Virus record (IMG/VR): IMGVR_UViG_3300047368_000122
Span: 1 to 22,968 of that record
Origin: a virus
Reading direction: 5' to 3' (one strand)
Length of the DNA: 22,968 bases
The notes beneath the pieces were generated by a model. It did no database searches, was not told the origin of the DNA, and was given only the letters and a program-made list of their open reading frames with translations. Below are positions 7,297-14,140 of the stretch, piece by piece (within the stretch, counting starts at the first letter, position 1; the number at the start of each line of letters is the position of its first letter). Both the position numbers and the translations under genes were made by a program.

Positions 7297-7454
7297 TGTT
7301 GGCGATTGACTGATATAATTTTACAAACTGCACGATTCATTTGCGTTTTCATAAAGCATTAATAATCAGCTATTTAATATTTACACTAATTTCGTGCAAG
7401 AATGATTATGTCTAATTCTCCTTGCGCAAATATTTATTTGGTTTAATTGTTTAA

Positions 7455-7988
7455 ATGCTTTCACCGATTAAAATCATGCCAACGAAAAGAAAGAGAACTA
7501 CAGTGATGCCGGATAATCTTCCAGCGAACCTAACCATCGATGAGGCTTGTCCGATAATCTACACCGCTCAAGGTTTATTCGATAAGAGACCAGGTGACTA
7601 TGCAAAGTTGGTTCAAATGCTTACGGATGGGATACCGGTCACTCGGATCAAGAAAGAGTTGAAAGTATCCCACAATACTATCGCTGTGGTTCGGTCTCGA
7701 GAGAAAGAGGTGATCGAGTCCTCGAAGAAAGTAATGAGAGGATTGATCGGCCATGCTTCACAGCTTGCAGTCGAAAAGATGATCGAAAAGCTGGAGAATG
7801 ATGAAATACCAAACGGAGTCCTACCAATCGCCACAGGCATCCTAATCGATAAGCATCGCCAGTATGAAGGTGAGCCTACTCAGACAATCGAAGTGAAGAA
7901 ATCTTTAAGCCTAGATGAGATCCGAGCAGAGCTTGCTAATCTGAAGGATGAGAAGGTAATCGATGCTGAGGTTACCGACATAGATTAA
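7455..7988 (+). CDS. HTH DNA-binding protein, possible small terminase subunit or regulator
   Basis: This is the only convincing plus-strand gene, 177 codons. Residues about 46-82 form an HTH (YAKLVQMLTDGIPVTRIKKE, then LKVSHNTIAVVRSREKE). A helical middle follows (ASQLAVEKMIEKLENDEIPN), then a stretch like LPIATGILIDKHRQYEGEPT and an acidic helical tail. N-terminal HTH, helical core and acidic tail is the layout of small terminase subunits, and the position next to terL fits; a repressor or repeat-binding replication protein is equally possible. Three in-frame ATGs (7455, 7476, 7506) compete; none has a strong ribosome site, though 7506 is preceded by a purine-rich AAGAAAGAGAA. It converges with the replication operon. 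Confidence 0.8.
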   Translation: MLSPIKIMPTKRKRTTVMPDNLPANLTIDEACPIIYTAQGLFDKRPGDYAKLVQMLTDGIPVTRIKKELKVSHNTIAVVRSREKEVIESSKKVMRGLIGHASQLAVEKMIEKLENDEIPNGVLPIATGILIDKHRQYEGEPTQTIEVKKSLSLDEIRAELANLKDEKVIDAEVTDID

Positions 7989-8463
7989 CAGAATAGCCTC
8001 TTAAATTGCCATACAGGCTACTCAGAGCGTCTTTCATCGCCTGACCTATACAATCTACCACGCTAGGGTATAAGACCGCCAATCCCGCCATTCCTCTGAA
8101 TGCCCTCCTAGCTGTGATTGCAGACAGGATATCTTTACCCCTCTTAGTTGTGATTGCTGATAGCATATTCTTATCGGATATCTTACGGATATATTTATAC
8201 CTCCTAACCGGTATAATATTTTGAACGAGTGAATGGGTAAGCTGATGATTGATTTTATTCTCCCAATCGAGTGAGCTTGTAGGCTGGCAATGTAGTGGGA
8301 GGTGTGCCGGCTTCAGCGGATGGGCTTTGCCTGTGTGGCCTGCTAAGGGCCACAGGCTAAGCGCAAGCGTCCCACTACTAACAGCCTTTCCACCTACTGA
8401 GAGTAGTGTGTGTTTTATATTATAAGGGCACACACTACCACTCTTCTGACTATTTAATTGCAC
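7972..8463 (-). CDS. Doubtful 163-codon frame after the helicase gene
   Basis: A GTG at 8463 shares a base with the TAG of the preceding ATPase gene, and the frame stays open for 163 codons, overlapping the end of the plus-strand gene by 17 bases. Against it: the ribosome site is weak, composition is unlike the neighbours, no domain is recognisable, and strong inverted repeats run through it. For it: the 36-bp DNA repeat at 8105-8176 is in phase with the frame and gives a 12-residue repeat (LSAITxxR). The region may simply be structured non-coding DNA. Confidence 0.2.
   Translation of the reverse strand: MQLNSQKSGSVCPYNIKHTLLSVGGKAVSSGTLALSLWPLAGHTGKAHPLKPAHLPLHCQPTSSLDWENKINHQLTHSLVQNIIPVRRYKYIRKISDKNMLSAITTKRGKDILSAITARRAFRGMAGLAVLYPSVVDCIGQAMKDALSSLYGNLRGYSVNLCR
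7994..8020 (+). terminator. Hairpin just after the plus-strand gene
   Basis: TAGCCT (7994-7999) pairs perfectly with AGGCTA (8015-8020) across a 15-base loop, six bases after the TAA of the HTH gene. There is no T-run after it, so a classical rho-independent terminator is not shown; position is the main argument. Confidence 0.3.
8105..8176. repeat. Two tandem imperfect 36-bp direct repeats
   Basis: Units at 8105-8140 and 8141-8176 share CTCYTAGYTGTGATTGC and further matches, with about eight differences over 36 bases. A partial third copy (CTCCTAAC) begins at 8201. On the minus strand the units carry AGGAGG-like purine stretches without a start codon at proper distance. Confidence 0.7.
8292..8378. 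other. Nested inverted repeat (long stem-loop)
   Basis: GTAGTGGGA (8292-8300) is the exact complement of TCCCACTAC (8370-8378). Inside it GCCTGTG (8329-8335) pairs with CACAGGC (8351-8357), extended by GCC/GGC with a two-base bulge and a 7-base loop. The result is a two-level hairpin of 87 bases on either strand. Confidence 0.75.
8403..8438. terminator. Perfect 10-bp hairpin 25 bases after the ATPase gene
   Basis: GTAGTGTGTG (8403-8412) and CACACACTAC (8429-8438) are perfect complements around a 16-base AT-rich loop. It lies 25 bases past the stop of the last replication gene, so it may end that transcript or protect its 3' end. No strong T-run follows on the minus strand. It shares the outer GTAGTG with the neighbouring stem-loop. 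Confidence 0.45.
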
Positions 8464-9620
8464 TATTCTGCTTTTAGCTTTAGCTTCAGAGAATAGGTAT
8501 TTGAATTGTTTGGACCATTCTTTTCGATCTCAATTTGGTCTTTCGTCATCTTCAAAATCTTATCAAATCTTTCCCTGGTGACTTCGTTATTGGTTTGCTT
8601 TTGGAGTAATTCAATTGCTCTGTTTTTTCCGGCAATCGGTTTATCCTTTAACAGCTCGAGGAACTTATCGCATAAAGCCTCATTAATCTTTTTTTGGATT
8701 GAGGAGGTTTGACCAGGCTTTCTGAACTTGGCCTCGAGGTCGGGTTTATGCTCGAAAAGGGGGAAGGTTTCAGCGGAAAATTCGAGGACTTTTGGAGGTG
8801 AGAATGGGCAGTTTCGGGAGGTGGTTTCAAGGATAAGATGCTCCTCTTCCTCATGGGAGGTCAGGGTTAGGATGGCATCGGGATCTCTTGCGAATACACC
8901 TGAACCGCTTGCTCTATCGATATGATCAGTTTCTGACTTATTACCCTTGGAGAAGTGGTGGGCGAAGACTATGGCGGCACCTGTTTCCTCGGAGAAATCT
9001 TCGATCAGATTGACTATTTCGCCTACCGCCTTGGCATCGTTTTCGTCTATACCGGTTGCCAGCTTATAGTATGGGTCGAGGATAATAAGGTCGTAGTTTC
9101 TCCTTTCGACTCGGATCTTGGTTAGGAGATCCAACAATTCTGTCCGATGCCCTCGTAAAGGCCAATAGTCCAGGTAGTAGTTTTTAGGTATTTCTCCCTT
9201 AAACATGGCCTTGGCTACTCGCTTTATCCGGTCCGTACCGAAGTATTTCTTAAGCTCGAAGTCGAGGTATAAGACTTTACTCTGCTTAACCGGCATCCCC
9301 AGCCACGGCATCCCACTGGATGCGGCGATGGCCAAGTTAATTAAGGACCATGTTTTACCGGCTTTCGAGGAGCCTGATATAATCATCTTGCATCCCTCGT
9401 GGAGACATCCCTCAATAATCTCTTCCAGTTCATTGGCTGGGTTCGTGGCGAACTCCATGCATTGACCGAAGGACATGATGTCGGGTAATGGTTTTGGATC
9501 ATCATTCCTCGTCTCGATTGAGCGGTTTGGCATATTGGTGACAGTCGGGCTGTCGAGCATATACTCGAGTTCTATGGCTTTTACTTGTGCTTTATAATAT
9601 GGGTCGTTTTCAGGTCTCAT
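8463..9620 (-). CDS. RepA/AAA_25-like replicative ATPase (probable helicase)
   Basis: This 385-residue RecA-fold ATPase resembles the RSF1010 RepA and AAA_25 group of hexameric helicases. Walker A is GSSKAGKT (83-90), Walker B is LIILDPYYKL (D182), and AAIVFAHHFSKG (221-222 HH) matches the conserved motif after Walker B in the RepA group. A winged-helix-like C-terminal part (about 310-385) may contact DNA or partners. It would unwind DNA ahead of the phage polymerase. The gene follows the primase and overlaps the preceding small gene as ATGA. No DnaB-type helicase is in the window, so this is the best candidate. A KaiC-like or recombination ATPase is less likely. Confidence 0.8.
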   Translation of the reverse strand: MRPENDPYYKAQVKAIELEYMLDSPTVTNMPNRSIETRNDDPKPLPDIMSFGQCMEFATNPANELEEIIEGCLHEGCKMIISGSSKAGKTWSLINLAIAASSGMPWLGMPVKQSKVLYLDFELKKYFGTDRIKRVAKAMFKGEIPKNYYLDYWPLRGHRTELLDLLTKIRVERRNYDLIILDPYYKLATGIDENDAKAVGEIVNLIEDFSEETGAAIVFAHHFSKGNKSETDHIDRASGSGVFARDPDAILTLTSHEEEEHLILETTSRNCPFSPPKVLEFSAETFPLFEHKPDLEAKFRKPGQTSSIQKKINEALCDKFLELLKDKPIAGKNRAIELLQKQTNNEVTRERFDKILKMTKDQIEIEKNGPNNSNTYSLKLKLKAE

Positions 9621-9805
9621 CTTTTTTTTATGTTATTTTTGATTAATGTTAAAATTATTTGGGGCTTTAAATTTATGTGATTTCTGACAATGAATATAGC
9701 ATCCCCTTCGTTCATCCGCTTAGCCATTTCAATCGCTTTGACCGGCTTGATGCCTAGTCTTATAAACCTTCGGACAATCTGTGCTTTGAGTAGGGTATTA
9801 ATCAT
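9617..9805 (-). CDS. Small basic helical protein between primase and helicase, 62 aa
   Basis: The ATG at 9805 overlaps the primase TGA as ATGA and is preferred over an in-frame TTG at 9814. The product (MINTLLKAQIVRRFIRLGIK...) is basic and helical, with PVKAIEMAKRMNEGDAIFIV in the middle that could be a small HTH-like unit, and it ends in KKR. Its stop overlaps the helicase ATG. A primase-helicase adaptor or DNA-binding role is suggested only by position. Confidence 0.65.
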   Translation of the reverse strand: MINTLLKAQIVRRFIRLGIKPVKAIEMAKRMNEGDAIFIVRNHINLKPQIILTLIKNNIKKR

Positions 9806-10656
9806 TCCCGCCAAAACAGAATTGGTTGAATGGCGGAATACTTCTCGCCCTTTTCAGTCTTCGGCTTTCTCGTTCCCCAAGGGAGTCGGACTAGGCCGAG
9901 GGGTGAATTATAAATCGATGGATCGGCTCCGAGCTTTATGGACATATGTCGGAACTGATCGAACTTACCAGGTATCCAATCATACCAGCAGTGTAGACTC
10001 TGGCCGCCACTATCGACTATCATCTTGAGGGGACAGATTGCTTCGAGGGCAAGTGCCGGTCCAATCTGTTCGGCCTTGGTCCATGTTGGATCATCAATTT
10101 CGTGGACTAAGTACATCCGCTCGCCGGCATTCTCCTTTTGACGAGGGCCGATATCCTTGAATGGGTTGTAACTGATAAATTCCATCTGCCCTACCCCTTG
10201 GGAGATGCCCCAATCGCCCGCCGTCTTGATCATCGTATTATATTTATCTGCCTGGATATTTATCCAGTGGTCGGGCTTGAAGAGTTTGGAAACCGCCTCC
10301 TCGGCATTCAAAGGAATGGCGGAGGAGCGTAGCTGGAGCATCTCGAGGTCTTCGGGCTTACCTTTTGATTTGGATGATATACCGGTATCAATGGATACTT
10401 TCTTCGATGGACTGATAATCTTCTCGCCTGAAAGGATTTGATATGCACCGGTTAATGCGTTTCGGATCTCATTTGGTTGGAGTGGTCGGCGGGTAAATTC
10501 TTTGGCTACTTCGAGGCAATAGTCATGTGCTTTCTCAAAGTCTGACTGATGGGTTGCCACTCGGAGGGTTAGTCGGGCTATAAAGGTATGGTGGCCAAAG
10601 TCACCTTGCGGGAGCCTGTCGAAGAACCCCGCCATGTCTGCGGATAGGATAGCCAT
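9802..10656 (-). CDS. Archaeo-eukaryotic-type primase (PrimPol-like)
   Basis: This 284-residue protein shows the core motifs of the archaeo-eukaryotic primase superfamily: YLVHEIDD with E186 and D188 for metal binding, VDSGGQSLHCWY (215-224) with the SGGxSxH signature and H222, and VRLPWGTRK (256-264), the usual site of a further conserved element. The first 90 residues are helical and may be an accessory domain. It would make primers for the phage polymerase. It is not a DnaG/TOPRIM primase. Pairing with a RepA-like ATPase two genes on recalls small-plasmid replication modules. The start shares bases with the preceding stop (TAATG). Confidence 0.8.
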   Translation of the reverse strand: MAILSADMAGFFDRLPQGDFGHHTFIARLTLRVATHQSDFEKAHDYCLEVAKEFTRRPLQPNEIRNALTGAYQILSGEKIISPSKKVSIDTGISSKSKGKPEDLEMLQLRSSAIPLNAEEAVSKLFKPDHWINIQADKYNTMIKTAGDWGISQGVGQMEFISYNPFKDIGPRQKENAGERMYLVHEIDDPTWTKAEQIGPALALEAICPLKMIVDSGGQSLHCWYDWIPGKFDQFRHMSIKLGADPSIYNSPLGLVRLPWGTRKPKTEKGEKYSAIQPILFWRE

Positions 10657-10868
10657 TATTCTTTACTTTCCTCTTTTAAAAACTGAGCGATGTAGTCGGT
10701 AATTTTTCCTATGGCCTGAGATTCTATCTGCTGAATAGTCTTTCTGTGAATCCCCGCCTTTTCCGCCAGTTCTCGTTGGGAGAATCCGTCGTGGTCCTCA
10801 GGAACTTTCTGAAGCATATTCCTGAGCTTGGCATCCACCGCCATCTTTTGGATGGTATTATCTGCCAT
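10656..10868 (-). CDS. Small HTH regulator, 70 aa
   Basis: Residues about 27-60 (FSQRELAEKAGIHRKTIQQI) form a canonical HTH of the Xre/sigma-like kind. The ATG at 10868 overlaps the end of the kinase gene and begins MADNTIQK; a second ATG at 10889 would add MNGCRWR. GGAGG touches the nearer ATG directly, which is closer than ideal, so the start is uncertain. It probably binds DNA, perhaps regulating the operon or assisting initiation beside the primase. Confidence 0.7.
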   Translation of the reverse strand: MADNTIQKMAVDAKLRNMLQKVPEDHDGFSQRELAEKAGIHRKTIQQIESQAIGKITDYIAQFLKEESKE

Positions 10869-11361
10869 CCTCCACCGACACCCATTCATCGATCATACCG
10901 CTTGGAAGTCCCGCCTCGGACACATGGGTATCATTTTCATCCGGTTCATATCCTTTCCTCGAGATATGGATTAGGGAGGTAAGAACCTCGTGGGTATTCC
11001 CCCATCTTCTAATCGCCCATGCCTCGTTTGGAAATCGGATGTCATCAAATACGATAGTTTTCTTCCCGATGTATGGCTGTGCTATTTTATAGGCTATATC
11101 CACCCACACATTCGGATAAACTTTTTCCCTTCCCCATTCTGTGCCAAGAGACTGTAAAAGCCTTCGGGCATTTAATTCTGCTGGGAATTGGGGGATTGGT
11201 TCTTCCTTAAAATTTAAATACTTCTGACCAGGTAATATGACCTTCAGCATTTCTTTTATGGGAGTGGCGAAGGATAAAATGACCGCTCCCTCGATGGTCT
11301 TGGCGTAAGTCGATTTACCCACGCCCTTGGGGCCGCATAGGCCGATAATTTTTGGTTTCAT
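10858..11361 (-). CDS. Deoxynucleoside monophosphate kinase
   Basis: This 167-residue P-loop enzyme resembles phage dNMP kinases of the T4 gp1 type, which turn dNMPs into dNDPs for DNA synthesis. Walker A is GPKGVGKST (10-18). RRLLQSLGTEWGR and IVFDDIRFPNEA (about 66-114) are the typical substrate and acidic motifs. Length is at the short end of the family but no key motif is missing. The ATG overlaps the stop of the membrane peptide gene (ATGA). It sits among replication genes, as expected. Confidence 0.85.
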   Translation of the reverse strand: MKPKIIGLCGPKGVGKSTYAKTIEGAVILSFATPIKEMLKVILPGQKYLNFKEEPIPQFPAELNARRLLQSLGTEWGREKVYPNVWVDIAYKIAQPYIGKKTIVFDDIRFPNEAWAIRRWGNTHEVLTSLIHISRKGYEPDENDTHVSEAGLPSGMIDEWVSVEDGR

Positions 11362-11477
11362 AGTGTGTAGATTAGTGATTCGATTAGTGTTAAAACTACT
11401 GCAAAAACGATGTAGAAAAACATCAGCGTGGCTAAAACGAACAGGACGATAAATCCGATGGTTTCGAGGAATTTCAT
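11358..11477 (-). CDS. One-helix membrane peptide, 39 aa
   Basis: The ATG at 11477 opens a 39-codon frame, MKFLETIGFIVLFVLATLMF followed by a second half that is equally hydrophobic (FYIVFAVVLTLIESLIYTL). Nearly the whole chain would be one membrane helix with almost no soluble part. It exactly fills the space between HNH and kinase genes and overlaps both as ATGA, strong evidence for a real, translationally coupled gene. A holin-like, replication-anchoring or superinfection function is possible; nothing decides it. Confidence 0.75.
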   Translation of the reverse strand: MKFLETIGFIVLFVLATLMFFYIVFAVVLTLIESLIYTL

Positions 11478-11986
11478 GCGTGTTGCCTTTCGTGGCATGA
11501 TCGGCAAACGGATACTAATTCCCATGCCGGTTCACTACCTGGAGATTGATTATAAGATTCGTAGGTCATATGATGGACTTCAGTCGCTTGTCTTTTGAGA
11601 CAGCACTGGCAGATGTTCCTATCTCGTTGGAGAATTAAACCTCTTTTATCCTTCCAAACCTCCGAATTGAGATATCTGTTATATGAATCCTTCCACTGTA
11701 AATGCTCTTCCTCCTTACGGGCTTGCCGAGCTTTAAGCTCTTCCTGAATTTGATTCTGTCGTTCGATGTTTTTTTGATTCTCATATTCTTTAGCCTTATC
11801 TTCATCGATAACCTCAACTCCAGTCGGGGGATAATCCGCAGTCAGCACCCCGCAAGCCCCGCAAAGGAGGCATTGCTTCTTATGGCTAATGCCACTCCCT
11901 TTCGAGTAGTACGGATGGGTTTTAACTCTGACCCAGCGACTAGGCTCATCGCACTGCTTAAACGATATTGCTTTGTGGCATCCCAT
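11474..11986 (-). CDS. HNH endonuclease with N-terminal zinc ribbon
   Basis: The C-terminal 70 residues are a classical HNH nuclease: WKDKRGLILQRDRNICQCC with the first cysteine pair, then the catalytic VHHMTYE, then LVSVCRSCHERQHA with the second pair. The N-terminal part carries a CLLCGAC knuckle (39-45) and a very charged coiled stretch of Glu, Lys, Gln and Arg (about 65-100). It may be a free-standing homing-type nuclease or a recombination or packaging nuclease. It lies directly before the membrane peptide and kinase and after a small helical gene. Confidence 0.85.
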   Translation of the reverse strand: MGCHKAISFKQCDEPSRWVRVKTHPYYSKGSGISHKKQCLLCGACGVLTADYPPTGVEVIDEDKAKEYENQKNIERQNQIQEELKARQARKEEEHLQWKDSYNRYLNSEVWKDKRGLILQRDRNICQCCLKRQATEVHHMTYESYNQSPGSEPAWELVSVCRSCHERQHA

Positions 11987-11997
11987 CCTTAATCCTT

Positions 11998-12174
11998 TTA
12001 ATCTCTCTCCTCGCTTTGGTCGGATAATGTTTCAGCTAATTGCCTAAGTCTGGCCTTAAACATCTCGTTAATTAATACCTCAAACTTTTTGGCAAACTCC
12101 TCATGGGTTTCTTTCGGCAAAATCTTGAGCCAAGGATTAATTGTGTCGCTGATTAGTTTTTTTAGTTCTTCCAT
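11998..12174 (-). CDS. Small helical protein, 58 aa, unknown
   Basis: The ATG at 12174 starts three bases after the polymerase stop and the frame ends at TAA 11998. The product (MEELKKLISDTINPWLKILP...) is helical and rich in Glu and Lys, ending in DQSEERD. It fills the gap between polymerase and HNH genes and reads like protein throughout. No domain was recognised; a polymerase accessory role is only suggested by position. Confidence 0.65.
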   Translation of the reverse strand: MEELKKLISDTINPWLKILPKETHEEFAKKFEVLINEMFKARLRQLAETLSDQSEERD

Positions 12175-12176
12175 AT

Positions 12177-13931
12177 TTAGTAGTGGTTTTTGATTTCCCC
12201 CTCTGCCGCCAAGGGTAGTCCCGGCAAATAGAGAGGTTCTTCGGTTAGTAGTTTGATCATTAAATCGAGTGCCGCCTGTCCCTCACTCTCCGCAACTTCG
12301 ACTGTGACCGAGTCGTGGACATGGAGTACAACAGGGAGTCCAGCGGCTTCAATCTTGAGGAGCGAATCCGCCATAATATCTCTCGCTGTTGCCTGGACTA
12401 GGTTTTCGGTAAGCAAGCCCCCATATAATTTCATCGACCCTTGCCCTCTTACCTTCTGACCGGTTAATTCTCGGCCATTATCTTTTACATTAAAATATCT
12501 GATCACATTGCCGGATCTCATGTGCATCACTGCACACTCGGGAGTATGCATGGCCTCCTCTCGGATGTGGTCCTCGCACTTCTTCCACAATTCGACAATT
12601 TTAGGATTCTGCTGGCGGAAATCTTTGACCTGTTTTCGGCTCTCAGAATCGGTCATTTTTAATTTCCCACCGGTCAAAGCCTGTGCCACTTGGCCGAATT
12701 TTTTTGGTCCACATCCATAGCCCAATCCGAGAACACGGGCTTTACATAAGTGACGAAGTTCGGGGGCTAAATCCTTCATTGGTTCATCCTCGTTGTAAAG
12801 TCCAGTCGCTCGGCCATGTGCCTCGTATAAGTCGATCCCGCCTCTGACCAAACCAAGGAAATCAAAGTCCCCGCAAAGATAGGCCAATACCCTCGGCTCG
12901 ATTTGCGAGAGGTCGGCAGAGACCATGACTCGGCCTTTGCCTGGTGTCAGACATTTCTTGGCCGATGTACCTTCCACCTCGTCCCGAGGAATGCCCTGAA
13001 AGTTTAACCCGCCCGCTCCACTCCAGCGACCGGTATGCGGCGCACCGCAGTATTTCAGACGGGTGGAAACTCGATGGTCGGGTCGGACTCGAAGGATCAT
13101 AGCGGTGTAGGTTTTATTGGCCTTATTCGCTTTTCTCCATCGGCTCATTGCATCAAGGATTGGGGCATATTGTGGATTCCTAGCTTTCCATAAAATGGTT
13201 TCCTCATCACCTTCATTGGTGGAGACCGGAGGCTCGACATTCTGCATCTTTAAATAATCTGCCAATGCCATCGGAGATGTTGGCTCCCCGCCCTGTGGAC
13301 CGACCCAAGGGAGAAAGTCTTCGACCTCTTTCATGATCTCCTTGGTCTTATTAATATATTCCTGGCAAAGTTTCTGATCGATTGCCATACCTCGGCTTGC
13401 AGTCCTTCGGGTAAATGCGGAAAGTAAAAATTCTTTTTCGGGGAAGGATATTTTTAATTCATTGTAAATCCGAATACACGCTCGGGAATCGCCGAGTGCA
13501 TACTGCTTAAACGATTCATTCTGAAAGATCTCCTCAGGTCGCAATCCGCTCATTTCATTGCGGGCATCCTTGTTTAGTTCCTCGCCAAATAGTTCCTTAT
13601 AACATCCCGCCAATGACCTCGGCAACTGATGCCAGCTTGCCATATCCGCCGTGCAAATCCATTCCTTCGGAGTGAACTGTGGCATCTGCCCCCTCGCCAT
13701 TGCCATTCTGCAACATACCGAATCAAACTCAGCATTATGGGCGCAGATTGATTGGCCGTTTAAGCGTTCGACCGGTAAGTCCCTCGGATCTCCTACCCAT
13801 TCAAATCCGTCATCGGCTACCAAGGAAACAATGGTTACCCTGAAGTCAGGGTGCTTGGCATATCGGTCGAGTCCCATCGTGGCCACTGAGTAACTCTTCG
13901 ACCAAACTGTTTCCACATCCAGGGCGATCAA
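12177..13931 (-). CDS. polA: Family A DNA polymerase with 3'-5' exonuclease
   Basis: This 584-residue replicative polymerase has exonuclease motifs I (LDVET, D5/E7), II (HNAEFD, N66/D70) and III (YALGD, Y144/D148), and polymerase motifs A (SADLSQIEPR, D340), B (RHLCKARVLGLGYG, R393/K397) and C (LHVHDSV, D540). The residue at the E. coli Pol I Phe762 position is Leu401. No 5'-3' exonuclease domain is present, as in T7-like enzymes. It starts at TTG (13931), which overlaps the previous TGA; AAAGGAGG about 7 bases upstream makes this start convincing. Small genes flank it on both sides. Confidence 0.95.
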   Translation of the reverse strand: MIALDVETVWSKSYSVATMGLDRYAKHPDFRVTIVSLVADDGFEWVGDPRDLPVERLNGQSICAHNAEFDSVCCRMAMARGQMPQFTPKEWICTADMASWHQLPRSLAGCYKELFGEELNKDARNEMSGLRPEEIFQNESFKQYALGDSRACIRIYNELKISFPEKEFLLSAFTRRTASRGMAIDQKLCQEYINKTKEIMKEVEDFLPWVGPQGGEPTSPMALADYLKMQNVEPPVSTNEGDEETILWKARNPQYAPILDAMSRWRKANKANKTYTAMILRVRPDHRVSTRLKYCGAPHTGRWSGAGGLNFQGIPRDEVEGTSAKKCLTPGKGRVMVSADLSQIEPRVLAYLCGDFDFLGLVRGGIDLYEAHGRATGLYNEDEPMKDLAPELRHLCKARVLGLGYGCGPKKFGQVAQALTGGKLKMTDSESRKQVKDFRQQNPKIVELWKKCEDHIREEAMHTPECAVMHMRSGNVIRYFNVKDNGRELTGQKVRGQGSMKLYGGLLTENLVQATARDIMADSLLKIEAAGLPVVLHVHDSVTVEVAESEGQAALDLMIKLLTEEPLYLPGLPLAAEGEIKNHY

Positions 13932-14140
13932 TTCCGATCCTCCTTTAAAATTGTTTCTGCGGACATCACCGCATTCTGTAGAGTCGGATATTCAAGGACT
14001 GGTAAGTCGGGAGTATCAAAGGTCACCGCCCAAACCATCTTATCCAAGTCGAGTAGGATGTCCGCCTGTCTGCTCCCCACTTTTACGACTACTTTCTCCC
14101 CTCGAGGTAAGCCTCTGCCCATTTTAAAGTCTGTATTCAT
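13928..14140 (-). CDS. Small protein before polymerase, 70 aa, unknown
   Basis: This 70-codon gene encodes MNTDFKMGRGLPRGEKVVVK followed by a strand-rich part (SRQADILLDLDKMVWAVTFD) and a helical end. It may be a small beta-rich fold. Both its start and stop overlap neighbours (ATGA, TTGA). It also carries the strong ribosome site of the polymerase inside its 3' end. Function unknown. Confidence 0.7.
   Translation of the reverse strand: MNTDFKMGRGLPRGEKVVVKVGSRQADILLDLDKMVWAVTFDTPDLPVLEYPTLQNAVMSAETILKEDRN

Larger units (their letters stand above)
7009..7454. promoter_or_regulatory. 446-bp non-coding region: candidate origin and/or packaging site, divergent control
   Basis: This stretch separates the leftward terminase gene from the only rightward gene and has no credible coding frame. 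From left to right it holds a mixed segment, two sets of 10-bp direct repeats (7121-7175, 7179-7220), a short TGAAAA/TTTTCA palindrome (about 7225-7238), a GC-rich part able to fold (7249-7279), two long C tracts (7283-7296) and an AT-rich segment of about 145 bases with the palindrome TTGCGCAA (7422-7429). Repeats next to an AT-rich segment are the standard look of an iteron-type origin; a packaging site beside terL is the main alternative. Divergent promoters must lie here, but none could be placed with confidence. Confidence 0.7.
7989..8462. other. Structured convergent region with hairpins and repeats
   Basis: This 474-bp stretch lies where the leftward replication operon meets the end of the rightward HTH gene. 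It contains three strong inverted repeats, two tandem 36-bp direct repeats and no gene I can support with confidence. A termination zone, a structured small RNA or a replication or packaging element would all fit. Confidence 0.6.
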
